Positions 12,050 through 24,121 are shown, counted from the first letter of the stretch. The stretch is DNA of 64,000 nt from Pseudopithomyces maydicus (GCA_026873275.1 JANTUC010000005.1:496001-560000); one strand, 5' to 3'. Numbers and translations: made by a program. Notes: generated by a model not told the origin, from the letters alone.

Positions 12050-12960
12050 GGCAGCGCGTAGGGTGTCTTCAGTGGCGGTGCGGTTGTTGTGAGAGAGAGG
12101 GCAGGCGCATGTCAAGCGACGGTTGCTGTGGTGCGTGCGGTGCGGCGGGGGGCGATCCTCGAGGGTAAGCTTCCCGGGCGGCGCTGCACCAGGCCAGAGG
12201 GATGTGGGATTTTATCGGTGTCGCTGTGCAGACGCAGCGGCGCAGACTCGTTTCACGGTCGGGCTGCAGCGACGGCGGGCCTTGGGCTTGCTCGCGGGGG
12301 GCTCTTGGTGGCGGGAGCTTGCCCTGGTGGTGCGTCACAAGTGCTTTCCTGGCAGCGCGCGCAAGAGCTCCAGGATGCCCACCATCGGCTGACTACACTT
12401 GTTGAAACACACTTTAATCTTAGAACAAGGCTCGCTCGCTAGTTGCGCCGCCCTGACGCTCGTCAATAAGGTACCGGATCGGCAGTCCTCCCGGCGCCCT
12501 GCCCGCACGAGAGCCATGCCATACCAGGCCAGGCCATCCGAGGCTGCGATGGCCCCGGGCCCCATGTGTCTGGTAGTCGGTCCAGCATGAACAGGACGAG
12601 ACTCGACGCAGAGAGCGGCTGCCCACTGACGCGACAGGCGCACGTCGACGACGCGCCGCGGCCTTTCACATGCACCTGCAACCTTGCACTCACCCAGCGG
12701 GCTTCTCTTTCTTCGACGTCGTCGTCGGCGCCGTCCTCGACTCCCCTCCCTCCGCCCGCAGCGCCTTCCCGCCGTCACGGGCAGCCGAGCCTGGAGAGTT
12801 CCCTTGCCGACGACCGAAGCTCAACACGCCGAGTCAATAGACCCACGCGGACCATGTCATCGTCGCCCACACCCACCCAGCGCCCGCCCTCTCTCGCCGC
12901 CCTGCACCCGCTGCACATCCTCCCACCCCGCCGCCTGCTCCCGCAAACACCCCCCGCCCC
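12050..12960. promoter_or_regulatory. Divergent promoter, Ync13-like / bHLH gene
   Basis: A GC-rich 911 bp region between divergent starts. It contains many long but unconvincing open frames in all frames, a consequence of high GC. A frame beginning with ATG at 12855 runs 35 codons and overlaps the bHLH start as ATGA (12960-12963). It is either a uORF or, if one C is missing from the run at 12950-12955, an N-terminal extension of the bHLH protein. Confidence 0.5.
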
Positions 12961-13305
12961 ATGACCTCGTCGCAGAGCCCGCCTGCGGGCCAAGCCGACC
13001 GCCCGCGGCTGACCGAGGCCCAGAAGAAGGAGAACCACATCCGCTCCGAGCAGAAGCGTCGCGAGGCCATCCGCGACGGCTTCGACCGCCTCGCCTCCAT
13101 CGTCCCCGGCATGGAGGGCCAGGGCCGCAGCGAGGCCGTCGTCCTGGATGCCACCCTGCAGATGATCAGGGAAGAGATCACGAAGCGCAAGCAGATCATC
13201 GAGGGCGCAAAGGCCCAGGGCGTCGATACCACCGGCTGGGACCTCTCCCCCGAAACTGTCACCGCGGCAGAGGCCCAGCAGAAGCGCAATGAGAGCGAGC
13301 AGTAA
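12961..13305 (+). CDS. Small bHLH transcription factor (INO4-like)
   Basis: A 114-residue protein that is essentially one basic helix-loop-helix domain, at about 18-80. The basic region carries the H-x3-E-x3-R pattern (NHIRSEQKRR), which reads CANNTG E-boxes and favours CACGTG in this class. The loop contains GMEGQGRSEAVVLDAT, followed by helix 2 and a short Lys/Gln-rich tail. Size and layout fit yeast Ino4 and its filamentous relatives, which dimerise with a partner; the partner and target genes cannot be inferred here. The start could lie upstream at 12855 if the C-run at 12950 is one base short (see findings). Confidence 0.8.
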   Translation: MTSSQSPPAGQADRPRLTEAQKKENHIRSEQKRREAIRDGFDRLASIVPGMEGQGRSEAVVLDATLQMIREEITKRKQIIEGAKAQGVDTTGWDLSPETVTAAEAQQKRNESEQ

Positions 13306-13457
13306 TTCGCCCTGCCCCGAGTCGACGACGCGTCGCCTCCAACGCGAAGAGGCACGGACCAATGACGAGCCGCCCTCTTATCGATAAAACTTTTGTGCAT
13401 AGAAAATAATGCCCATACTTGCTGCTCCTCAACACTTGCACGCGTGCTTGAAACAAC

Positions 13458-14661
13458 ATGTCCTTCAGCTTTGGCTTCGCCGGTGATGATATAGAGGAGG
13501 ACCCCAACGATGTCTCGCAGTCGACCCAGTCTGCGCCTGCCTTGGCGCAAAATGCCCCTCCACCCATCCCCGCTCGGGCACATGACCTAGATGAGCTGGT
13601 AGGTGAGGGGCCGAGAATGCATACCATGCCCGCGATTCTCTTCTAAACTCGCTAGCTCTCCTCGCTGCCTGACAAGATATCCTTCGCCGTCTCCACAACC
13701 ACCTCTCCGAAAGGCTTCACCACCCGCCTTCCCCGCCGCGAGCTCTTCGATGTGCGCCTCCAGCTCATGGCCGAGGACGACGGCTCGTCGTCCAACCCGC
13801 TAGCCGGTCTCGATGTATGTACATGACTATTCTCGGCCTCTTTCTGTTCCTTCTGTACAGACGAGCCCCCCTGTCCATCTTCTGATCATCTGCCTCCAGG
13901 ACTCTGATGTCCAGACCAACATCTACGAAGGCGGCTACAAGACCTGGGAATGCAGCATCGATCTCGTGCGCTTTCTCCTCGACCGCGGGCCCCGCAAGGA
14001 CCTCGATGATCTGGTCCGCGTGAATCACGTCATCGAAATGGGGTGCGGCACTGCACTCCCGTCGCTCCTTCTCTTCCAATACGCATTCCAGAATCAGCTG
14101 GGGATGTACTTCACACTCACTGACTACAATTCCGACGTGTTGCGATTGGTAACTGTACCGAATATGGTGCTCACTTGGGCCAGCACACTCGATGAAGAGA
14201 AGAGCAAAGAGGTGTTTGGTGAGGCAGGGAATCCAGTGACGAGTTGCGAGGAAGATAATGGAGACCTTTACTTGACACCTGCCGTATTGGAGGCTTTCAA
14301 GGCCCAGCTTAAGGCCACGGGCCTGACACTGACCCTGCTCTCTGGCTCCTGGCTCCCCACCGACTCACTTCTCTCGCTGATACCTTCCACACCCGATCTC
14401 AACACGCTCATCCTCGCCTCAGAAACAATCTACTCGCCCGCAAGTCTCGTAGCCTTTACAGATGCCATGGTAGCCCTCCTCACGCGCGTCAAGTCTGGAA
14501 AAGCGCTGGTCGCTGCAAAGAGAGTATACTTTGGCGTCGGCGGCAGCGTGGACGAGTTCCGCGAGGAGTGCGGGAGAAAGGGGTGCGTGGCGTATGAGAT
14601 GGAATTTGAGGGGCTCGAGTCCGGGGTTAGGCGGGCGATTTGCGAGGTGCAAATGTACTGA
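13458..14661 (+). CDS. HPM1: Protein-histidine N-methyltransferase, HPM1/METTL18-like
   Basis: Seven-beta-strand SAM-dependent methyltransferase; the yeast Hpm1 family methylates a histidine of ribosomal protein uL3. Exons are 13458-13598, 13656-13814 and 13900-14661 (353 aa), all phase 0. The Asp/Glu-rich start (MSFSFGFAGDDIEEDPND) is typical of the family. Exon 3 carries the 'TNIYEGGYKTWECSIDLV' entry motif, SAM motif I (HVIEMGCGTALPSLLLF) near residue 145, 'LTDYNSDVLRLVTVPN', and the late 'LASETIYSP' motif. The first intron acceptor (CTAG at 13655) and second (CCAG at 13899) are both canonical. Substrate is inferred from family only. Confidence 0.88.
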
Positions 14662-15032
14662 TGTGGTACTCGACTCCTTTGCAAGTTTTGATACAGCTGT
14701 CACACCTAGGCAGAGCGTTGGGGTTGCCTTCTCCCGTTCTATTCACCTGCCTGGCAAGGCTAGCCTACGTTGTTCATTGCAGACGATAATGTGGAATGCG
14801 CCATGACCTCCCATATTTCATGTCCCCGATTGCACACGTTTATTATAAGCGGGAAGACACTAGTACGAAAAAAAATTATTGTGAATTTCAAAAATAAATC
14901 TTACACTGCGATTTCACAGTGGAGTGTGAATTGGTGACCGGCTTCCTCGCCCATATGTCGAATTCCTAACCCATTAACCGCTTTCTATCCCATAGTTCCC
15001 GTCGACCTTGTAAATTAAATGCCACGATTATG
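14662..15032. other. Convergent 3' intergenic region
   Basis: Between the HPM1-like and HACD-like stop codons. AT-rich, no coding signal. Confidence 0.5.
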
Positions 15033-15774
15033 TTACTCCTTCTTGACAGGCTTCTTTCCAAGCGTCTTGCGTCTCTGCCGAAGCATGTACGTGAACATGG
15101 TGTATGCGCCTGCGAATTACATCAGCCCCCGCTTCCCAACTCCATCGTCCACTATACTCATCCATTCGGGTATACTCACCAGGAACATACAACGCAAGCA
15201 AGAAATAAAAGAACCATGCAAGCACCGGGCTAATCTTTCCCACGGGGTCAACACTCTTATACATCAACCACCACTCCGCCCCGATCCCCATCGGATACAA
15301 CGGGATGAACATCGTATACCTCACCCACTCCAACCACCCCGGCGCAACACTCCACATCTTCCCCCTAAATACGCATACCGCACCGCATCCGCAACCGCCC
15401 ACGCTCCCACCAACACCCCAAACGCCCTGCTCGCTCCCGTGGTACCGGGGAACCCCCACCATATCATCCACACCTGGATCACCCGCGTGAATACCTGGAT
15501 GGCGGTCGTGCTGACGGGCGCTTTGACGAGGCCGAGCGCTGAGTGGACGACTTCGAGGAGGGCGAGGGTTTGCGTCCAGCGGACGAGGGGGAGATGGTGG
15601 TGAAGATGGTCTGGGTGGTGGGGGTGGGGGAGGAGAGGGCGAGGGTGAGAAGGTTGATTAGGGTGGTGAGCCAGAGGGCGAGGAGGAGGGTGTTGTAGAG
15701 GGTCAGGTAGAGGGTGCGGGGGTGAGGTTGGCAGTGGTGGTGGACCGGTTCGGCGGAGGGTGTGGGTTTGCCAT
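15033..15774 (-). pseudogene. PHS1: Very-long-chain 3-hydroxyacyl-CoA dehydratase (PHS1/HACD), frame-disrupted
   Basis: ER enzyme that removes water from 3-hydroxyacyl-CoA in the fatty-acid elongation cycle. The protein can be followed across three frames: a start at 15774, a first helix LYLTLYNTLLLALWL, then LALLEVVHSALGLV, then RYTMFIPLYPMGIGAEWW. The last holds the Tyr-x6-Glu pair (YPMGIGAE) that matches the catalytic Tyr/Glu of yeast Phs1. The C-terminal exon (15109-15033) restores an ER-type Lys-rich tail (KKPVKKE) after a 70 bp intron. Continuity needs one extra base at three short runs: 15764-15769, 15587-15591 (five G on the plus strand) and 15367-15369 (three A). A 51 bp GT-AG excision could hide one slip but would delete a conserved helix. 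All key residues remain, so base-calling error is as likely as true decay. Confidence 0.72.
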
Positions 15775-18700
15775 TTTCTATCTCATTAGTTTTTCTTCTT
15801 CCTTTTGAACTCTTCGGCAAGGTGTGTTTTAGATGTGGTTTATGGAAAGACCTGTTGGATATGATGATTGCGATTTTTTTGGTGTTGTCTCGGCGGGAGT
15901 CGAAAAGAGTAGAAAGGCCGAGGCTAGAGGGCAGGGACCCGAGGCATCTTCTGACGATGAGGATGAGTTTGTGAGAGCTGATGTGATAGATTCAAAGTAC
16001 ATAGGCTGTGCGTACATGCATGGTTATTGAAATGTCAGACTGGCATTCTGACCAGAAACTTCCAAATACATTACTGTATCTAAATGGGTTTTCTACGACC
16101 AATGATCAGGGTTGACCTTGGCTTCGCATTGGCTCGCTATACTATATATGAATCTTTAAATAATTATTTCGTGGTGTTGAACGCATAGTAGCTCAATGAA
16201 TCCGTGTATACACTTATATCCAGCGTTTTTTTATTTATACTTGGTTTTCATGTCATGCGATCGCTTTCAAATTCAGATTACTACAATGTTCCCCCTCGCT
16301 CCTTCCGACTGAATGTGTCACGACTACTCTTAAGTACCAATGGTCATCCTTCATCCAATAGATCTTCGGAAATTACAAGCAAGACGTCCCGCCCGGTTTC
16401 CAAGCCTGTTCTTGCCTCTGGACATGGAAACCGTCTATATTGTAGGCCTTTGCAGAGTATGGCGGTGTCTTTCATTCAGATGACACGTTCTGATCATTTT
16501 GGTATCAAGGCGGTGGTAGGTTCCACTTTAAGCTGCATGAGTGTATGTTTAGTGAGGTGGAAACAATGCACCATCAAATATGAATAGGGACGACGACAGG
16601 CGTCTCTTATGCACAGCGGCAGGTCCCGATGTTCAGCGAGTGACAGGCGACACCCAGTAGGGTTCCCGTGTGAACAGTCTGTGGAGAGTACTCGCCATAA
16701 CAACCTACTCCAACGATGAATTAGGCAACGATAAAGTAGTACCAGGTCTAGATCCGCTCCGCCGTGGGCGGATTCATGCGACCGCTGGTCACAGGCACTG
16801 AATCTTACGTTCGACTAACACCAAATTGTTAACATCCTTATTGGTACATTGTGGCACAGAGTTGTACAAAGTACGGATGCTCGTATGTATCTGATACGTG
16901 TGAGCTGTCATGTCTAACAAAGATTTCTCTAAGTAGAGGTTCTTTCAGGATTTTGAACTTGTTTGGAACTTGTTTGGCAGGATGGACGGGCACTTGCATA
17001 ATACGGCTACGGCACGGGCGAGTGGATGCGAAGGATTGAAGCGTGTGCCTGAGCAAGGACCATTCCCAATTCCACATTTCGACGACTCAGACCGACTTGA
17101 CAACACTGCAGTTATTAGCGGGGCAATGTCACTCAGCTGAACTCGATAAAACCTGTATCCTCCTAGAGTCAGTGGATCATGTCGATGCCTGATCCATCGC
17201 CCAGCTCATTCAATCAATCAATCGTGACGTACGGTCCTACATAGCCTAGGTGTTGGTTGGTGGGCGAGCAGAAGCACTTTCTGGTCTCGTAATGTCAAGA
17301 CGATTACGCATGACCCAACAGGCGCGTAGGCATGGGATGTCGCCAGGTTGTGCTCCACTGCCGATATATCGGGGGCGGGAATCAAACCAAGCAGCGAATC
17401 AGGCCGGACAGACCAGGAACTACATGTTCGCAAGCCCTTGTTCACGTACGATTTTTTTCTTTCAGCTTGCGCAACAGTGCATCGTATCGATAGACATAGG
17501 CAGCGAAGCTTGAGACCGGTGAGCTGTAGAGGGACTACCAGGCTTTTAGGTTTCGGCCACAGTCCCGCGATCTCGCAACGAGGCCTGGCGTAGAGCTCCA
17601 CGGTGGTATTGCGTCCAAGCATGGTGGGCTCCTCATGTTGCAGCGTCGAATGGACACTCTGCTCGAGCCGCTACGCCCAGCGACGATGCTGCTGTCACCC
17701 TGAGGATCGTCGCTGCCATGGTCACCTCGTGGACACGGTGGTCTAGTCTACGGTATGCTGCTGCTGCACACCATCAAGCCTATCTTCACGCGATGGCTTG
17801 CTCGCGATAGCACCATGGCAGGTCCTTCTCGAAAGCGACAGCCGTGGTGGTCGCACCGGCCCAGCCACCGAGCTACTAGGCGCCGAGTCCCACTCGGGTG
17901 CATTTTGTGTCCAGATGACTGCGATATGGCGATGCGATTGGAGGCCCAGCTGTGGAGGGCTTGAGGATGGCGTGGAAATGCCGTAAAATCATGCAGATGC
18001 GGCAGGGGACGGCTGCAAAAAGGTACGGATGCGGCAGCGAGCGGGGAGGGTGCTGACAGCATAATACTTCCTTCCACGGACTGGACCAAGGCTAGTTTGG
18101 AGGGTTTACTGCAGTGTGATGGAGGCACACTGCAGGCTGGACCAGGGAATCACAGAGGCAGCGGGCGTTGGGCGTCATGATAGGCGGCGTGTTTTCACTG
18201 GGCGGCCGTGCACGGCAGATGATCCACACGCGGCCGCTCGCTCACCCCGCCAATCCCGGCGGGCGTCGCCAGCGCCAGGCTACACCACTTCGCTCTCAAC
18301 CACTCCCGCACCGCGACCAAGCGCTGGACGTAATTCGATAGACTGCTGCCCACAACGCCTTCCCTGCCCGCTCCCTGCGATGCACCTGCACAGACAATCA
18401 ATGGCTCCCGGGAGGAGCGAGACGTCTTCCGAACTCTGTGTAGTGCGCGTGCAGCCAATATGCCGGTCGGTAAGCCCATCCCAGCCTGCCAACCTGTGAG
18501 ATGCCCGATAAATAAAGGGCCTGCGGGCCCCTCCTCAACTTCTCCTCTCCAGCAAGCGTGTGAACTTTGGAGCTGTGTATCGTTGTTTCTTTGTATCCTT
18601 TTCCCCCTCTTCGTTTCTTCCCCTTCCCACACTACCCTTCCGACTCCAGGCCTGGTGCCACTAATACCATCTCTACCGCCAACCTCACTCTTCGCGATTT

Positions 18701-19018
18701 TTTTTACGACTGGCTTCTTGCTCGAAAGAGAAGAAGATCTAGTGTTGCTTTTTGTTTGACGATAATTCGATTCGCATCGTGGCCGGTCCACACACCACAA
18801 CGTAATACCAGTTCTCTTGCTCAGGACAACAACACCAGCATCTGCCTCAGTTCGGTGCCCGAACGCACTTCGACCGGCAATTGCGCAACCTCGCTTTCTT
18901 CACGCTTTCAGCTCGCTCTACTCAGCAATCCGACGTCTATCCATTAGCTTGGCCGGGACCGAAGGAAAATAGAGTATCATATTTCAATTGACGGAAAGAT
19001 TTGGATCGAATCTCCACA
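15775..19018. other. Gene-free 3.2 kb
   Basis: No frame here shows a known domain, a convincing exon chain or coding-like composition. The region from about 18480 to 19018 is pyrimidine-rich and lies directly upstream of the gene at 19019, so it is probably its promoter and long 5' leader. A small GC palindrome (gggcc..gcg..ggccc, near 18517-18532) is present. Confidence 0.45.
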
Positions 19019-19902
19019 ATGGCAGCTATTCAGCTTAATTTCACACTCCGCACTTCGAGCGGCTGCAAGACGGTGCATCTTCTAGGCTCGTGGGACAACT
19101 ACGCAGGACAGCTTCCGCTTTCAAAGGACCCCAAGAAAAGCGGCGGCTGGTTGGGATGCTTCAAGTTTCCGGGGGCTACTTTGAAGCAGGGCCAGCGGTA
19201 TTGGTACTACGTAAGTTTCTCCGCCTTGATCCGGAACGCACAGTATATTAACAGAAGCAGTACATCATTGACGGCTACCACGTCAGTCATGATCCTGCCA
19301 AAGAACACACCACAGAACCCACCACTGGTCGCAAACTGAACATCCTCGACATCCCTGGAAAGCCTTCAAAGACCTCCACTTCATCCCACTCATCGTCGCG
19401 TACTTCAGCATCAGACCGCTCTCAGCGTCGCGTCAGCTCACAGTCCATTCCCAAGGGTCGTTCTGTCTCACCCTCCAAGATTGTCGCACCAAAGCCTAAC
19501 CGCCCTTACCAAACCCGTGAGGTGATCCAGACACAATACGACAAGGCAACCCTAGACGCACTCTCCTCGCGCTTCGCTCGGCACACAATCTCCCCGGCTT
19601 CGTCCACAACCTCAATCGAAAGCGACGAAGACGACTCCGAGTTCGATTCAGACGCCGACTCCGATGTCCCCTCTCTCACATCGCGGTCCACGAACTCTTC
19701 GTCGCCATCCAGTGTGTCGAGCGGAAGCAGCTGCTGCACGTGCGAGCGGTACGGCATCACGCGCTCCGGCGACCGCGTCAAGCTCGACTGCGGCGGCGCG
19801 CGCTGTGGCTACAGCGACGACTCATCCGAGTGCTCGTCGGAAGACGAGTACGTTTACGACCAGAAGACCACGCGGAGGCAGGGCGTCATCATTCGATCCT
19901 AA
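19019..19902 (+). CDS. AMPK-type glycogen-binding-like (E-set/CBM48) protein
   Basis: The N-terminus resembles the CBM48/AMPK-beta early-set fold: NFTLRTSSGCKTVHLLGSWDNY followed by LPLSKDPKKSGGWLGCFKFP and GQRYWYYYIIDGYHVSHDP, the usual 'G.w.Y.f.vDG' ending. Exons are 19019-19210 and 19261-19902 (277 aa); the 50 bp intron splits the Tyr-rich strand at phase 0. After residue ~90 the protein is a disordered Ser-rich tail with an acidic block (ESDEDDSEFDSDADSD) and a Cys-containing segment (SSCCTCERYG, GGARCGYSDD) that may bind metal. Carbohydrate binding is inferred from fold only. The ATG at 19019 was chosen because the upstream in-frame codon at 19001 is TTG. Confidence 0.75.
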
Positions 19903-20810
19903 TCCGTGACGCCCGTCGACGTGGCGGTGGCTGCCAATTTACAATCACTTTGATTCGATTTCCATTCTTCCTGTCTATATTTATGATACTCTTCTTTTTT
20001 TCTCTTCGATTGTTACGATTTGTCACGACTACATATACGCTCATTGGATAGGACGATTTTTTTTATCGTTGGTTGCTGCTGGAGGTAGGGCGGTTGAGGG
20101 AGGATGGGGAAAGCAGGCTTTTGCGCCGTGGAAGGCACGTCATGTAGAACACTCTTTTCAGACGATGAATCTATGATTCGCATGGCTCGTGCATGAACGA
20201 AAAACAATTCCGATCCAAGTGCATGTGATGACTGATGAAATGTGGTGTAGTACGGTAGAAGTGGCGTATGTCCCAGCTGTCGCAGGCGTCGGAAGAAACT
20301 TTAAAGCCGCCACCTGTTGCCAAAGCTCACTTCATATCCAATGAGGGAAGTTGCGAGTCAATGTCATCTGTCATCGTTTATGCCCAGGACGGGTTGTGTG
20401 CTGCGCGTTCGAGCAGAGACAGTTCTTTCAAGACACCTGCGGCCAGATCACTCCAAAGCCCTTCAACAGCATATATGTCCTCATTCATGGTAAAATCATC
20501 TCATGATTATGTAGGATGCCTCTCCCAATAATTCTTCACTCTTCCAGAGTTTTTTTTTTCAGCATTACTCTACTAGCTACTGCTTTGAACGGCCCTGGGT
20601 AGGTACCTAGCTAGGTATCATTAGAATCAGGTGATGACCAGAACACCCATGCATCTACAAGGGAAACTGCATGTTATATATTACCGTAGCCATCTACCAT
20701 GACAGGCCGTTAAAGAAACGAACCGAATATAAACAAAGGTTTGTAAGTGGCGTCAGAGAATATATAACGTAGGTACGTGCACACACGCGGCCATGTCCAC
20801 GCGGAAGGAC

Positions 20811-20858
20811 CCGCCGCAAGGCGCGGTTCGCGGCGGTCCGCACGCGCTGCAATCAACA
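20811..20858. repeat. GC-rich hairpin repeat, copy 1
   Basis: About 48 bp with an internal inverted repeat CCGCCGC...GCGGCGG around a 12-base loop, then cgctgcaatc. It matches copy 2 at most positions, including an uninterrupted cgcggttcgcggcgg core. Confidence 0.65.
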
Positions 20859-21199
20859 CCATTCTCCAACCTACCTGATGCGGAATATTGCGTTGGGCCT
20901 ATACCCTCCCTTTGCCGGTGTTCCGAACGTCCAGAACGAAGCCCGAACCCAAAACCCACACATCCCAAAGTCACGAGCCCTCTCCAACTACAGATGTGTA
21001 CTACACGCAAAACCCCAACTCCCTAGGGCATACAACACAAACTCACAGCACCGCTCACATCCCCCGCTCATCAAAGCCCAATAGCAACCATCCTTCCTTC
21101 CCTCCTACGCGGAACCCCCCATAAACGGAAACACCGTCTAAACCGTTGTTACCTGTCGCCTCGTTCCGATCTCGGTGGGACCTGTCCCCGCGGGGCGTT

Positions 21200-21247
21200 C
21201 CGCCGCTAGACGCGGTTCGCGGCGGGCCTTGTGCGCTGCAATCGACG
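21200..21247. repeat. GC-rich hairpin repeat, copy 2
   Basis: Second copy of the block at 20811, same orientation, 389 bp away. It keeps the CCGCCGC/GCGGCGG hairpin arms and the gcgctgcaatc tail. Confidence 0.65.
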
Positions 21248-21661
21248 CGTGCTGAGGTATGCCTAATTGGGTAGGTTGGGGCCGGAGGGGACCGGTGGGC
21301 TGGGTTTTTGCATTGTGGCGTGTATTTTTGATTGCGGAGTGGTTGGGGTGGAACGGAATGGAGTTAGTGAGGTAGTTGGGGTGGAGGGTTTGGGTTTATG
21401 TTTGGGTTTGACGGTGTAGCTATGATAATGTACGGTGTGTCCGAGTTATACTAGATGTGTTGTCTGACGAGTACTCTTCATCATGGAATATGTGAGTATT
21501 GATGCTTTCCTACAATATACGTTATGTATAACTCATCCAGGCAATCTGATAGAGAGAAAAATCTGTCAAACATCACCTGCATTTGCCCCGACGACTTCAT
21601 ATTCAAAATCATGCATGGATATAATTATTATTATACGATTCGCTCTTTCTATGAACTCCCC

Positions 21662-23737
21662 CTACACCCCCAAAAGATTATCAAGCTCCTCAGGCGTAAG
21701 CGTGCTCTTCCTTCTCTTCGGCCGCCCACTAATCCGTGTCTTGACCGGCGACGAGCGACTCGCCCTCCTCTGCCTCTTCTCACCCGCACCAGCACTTTCC
21801 CCTAGCTTCAAAGATCTGTCCCGCTTGGCCGGCGAGCTCCGGATAGTGATTGTGGAAGCGGCGGCTTCCGCCTCGGCTTGTGCAACTTTGAGCTTATCTT
21901 GCACGGTCAATTTGGGCGATGGTTCGTCTGGATGAGCTTCGAGGGAGAGGCGCTTCTTTGTCTGGTTGTCTTCGTTAGGATCGTCTTCGTCGCTACTTGG
22001 TCCACCGAGAGTTGACTTGAGAGTTGACAGAGCAGGAAAAGTGTAGTCTGAACTGACTGAATGACGGGAATGGGAATCGAGAGTAGAGGGAGAAGAAAGG
22101 GTGACCTTGCTCGCCAGCTCGCATATACGAGTAGCGAGCTTGTCGCAACGTACTTTTTGACTTGTTGAACGAGAAGAGGGCTCTTCTGACCGTGGTGTTG
22201 GACGCGCAGATTGAGGCTTCCCTGAACTGACTACGTCAACGTTGGATGTCTCCGCATTTTCGTCGAGTTGAGAGGGTGTGTTAGGTATCGAGGCGGAGAA
22301 GGCGACTTTGCGTGGCGATCTAGAGGGCGACTTGAGGTTTCCGTTGGTCTCTTGAAGAGCTGCAGGCTTAGGTTGCAACTTCATGTTAAAGATGTCTGAT
22401 TTGGATGGAATTTCGGGGATGTGAGATGCTTCTGGGGATGGCGGATTTTCGTCGACCTCGTTCGGGTCGTCTGGATCTTCGTCGAAGACAGAACTAACCG
22501 CATCCTCGTCTTCGAGCTCCTCATCCTCCTCTTCGTCTTCTTCTTCGTCTTCAGCAATCATCGACATGTCTTCCTTGCCGATTGTATCCAGACCGAGGCC
22601 CAATCCCAGCCCCCTCTTGAGCTCTTCCAAGTTGATTGTATCCCCACCATTCGCCATGCGTCTCCTCCACATCTCCATCATGGTAAAAGCCTCTCTAAGT
22701 CTCATTTCCATTTTTTCCCAACCCGCTCTCAGCCTCAGTATTTCCTCTTCGCGCGATTCGACCTCCTCTAGCGGCACAAAGTTGGGGTTCGTAAGAAGGT
22801 GTTTTAGGTTGTCCAGACATGTCTCCAGATTGGATGCCAGCCCCTCGTAGTTGGTGGGTAGGGCATGAAGCATTCCCTGCTGCGTGCCCTCGTCTTCTTC
22901 CCTTATAACGGACAGATCCTCGTCTTCTCTCTGTTCCTCAGACATGCCTTGGAGCTCCTTCAGCGTTGTGATGGCGGACCTCACCAAGCCAATGAGGTTG
23001 TCGTTCTCGTCGCTCAGGCTCTGACTGAGCTGGGTGAGGAACTCGGTAGTCTCTTGCTTGAGACTGTATTCGGGATCGTCCACGCTAGGTACTTCGTCGC
23101 GCATGCTCGTGGCCATGCCGCCCGCCCCTATGACCCCTGGGTTAATGGTTATGCTTCCACCTACAGGGCCCGCCTTGTTCCCGCGCTGCTGACCCGTCAA
23201 GTGCCCCTTCAGCCGCTGTATCTGCACATCGCGTTTTCGGACGTCGTTGGCGCAGCTGGTGCGTACCTGCTGGACGGTGGTTTTGAGGCGTGCCATCTCC
23301 TCGCGCAAACCACGGGCGGTCGACTCTGCGGTGCGAAGCGCGGCGCGGGCAGAGCGCTCTTGCGATTGTGCGAGAGAAACTTGTCGCGTGAGGTCCTCGT
23401 TTCGTGTCTGGAGCTTCTCTATGGCGAGGGTCTGGCGGGTGGCCTCGCTGCGAAGGTTTCGGAGGGTTCCGGCGACAGAATCGCGCTGTTCTTGGTCGCG
23501 CTGCGGCGATACGTTAGCTTTGAAGCTCGCAAGCTAATGGGTGGCAATCCATACGTCTCGCTTTAATATCAGGTCGTGTACCAGGTTGATGATCTGAGCC
23601 ATGGTAACTTCCTTGCCTCCTTCCCCTCGCGACGGATGCGCGAACTGTATCTTCTTGCCATCGCGCAGGAGACCACGTGCTAGTAGGAGGTTGTTGATGT
23701 ATTCGGATGCCGTCTTGAGGTTGAAAGTGCCCTCCAT
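21662..23737 (-). CDS. Msd1/SSX2IP (ADIP-domain)-like spindle-pole protein
   Basis: Likely spindle-pole/MTOC-associated coiled-coil protein. The ADIP domain family includes SSX2IP, fission yeast Msd1 and Aspergillus TINC-like proteins that anchor microtubule minus ends. Exons are 23737-23555 (61 codons) and 23500-21662 (673 aa total), with a 54 bp phase-0 intron. The first exon holds the family hallmark NLKTASEYINNLLLARGLL and MAQIINLVHDLILKRD. The second begins with a long Arg/Gln/Glu-rich coiled coil (about 62-170), then a helical region, an acidic run (EDEEEDEEEDEELEDED) near 375, and a Ser/Pro-rich basic C-terminus with SP sites and KRRKSTLTPEELDNLLGV at the end. The true start could lie further upstream; 23737 is the first in-frame ATG before the conserved block. 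Confidence 0.83.
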
Positions 23738-24121
23738 GGCGCGGTACTGTGGTGTCGAGCCGTAGGTGTTTGCGATAGTTTCATGGCGTCGCCGAAACAA
23801 CAGCGACGAGGGTCGTAAACAAGCATCCGAAAGCGGACTAGTGCATTTTCCGCGCAGGCTACGCTCCGACCATGACCCTGCTTCACCCACGGCACAATCC
23901 ACTGCCTCGGGTACTCAACGCATTAAGCATTCACATATAGCTTGAGGGTCGGTGATGTTCATCTGGTTATAATGCTATGCAAGCGCTACAAATCGGAAAC
24001 GCATACAACAGACACAGAATCACATCTCACAGGTTTCTGATACTGACACCTTTCAATGTTCACTGGTATTCGCATAGCTCATATCTTATCATCGTGAAAA
24101 TGAGGTTTAACTGCAATGCCA
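23738..24121. other. Intergenic region
   Basis: Upstream of the Msd1-like gene and downstream of the ABM-like gene. An open frame extends upstream of 23737 but has no conserved content. Nothing else is seen. Confidence 0.45.

Larger units (their letters stand above)
19903..21661. other. Intergenic region with a GC-rich repeat pair
   Basis: No gene was recognised. It contains poly-T tracts downstream of the 19019 gene, a TATATAA box near 20760, and two related GC-rich blocks (20811-20858 and 21200-21247). Confidence 0.45.

Noticed and set aside
12684..13583. Long frames on both strands across the bHLH gene
   Set aside because: They are GC-driven shadows. Only the 12961-13305 frame carries a domain.
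15367..15420. A 51 bp GT-AG intron that would repair one HACD frame slip
   Set aside because: It would remove a conserved helix (WAVADAVRYAY) and leaves the other slips unexplained.
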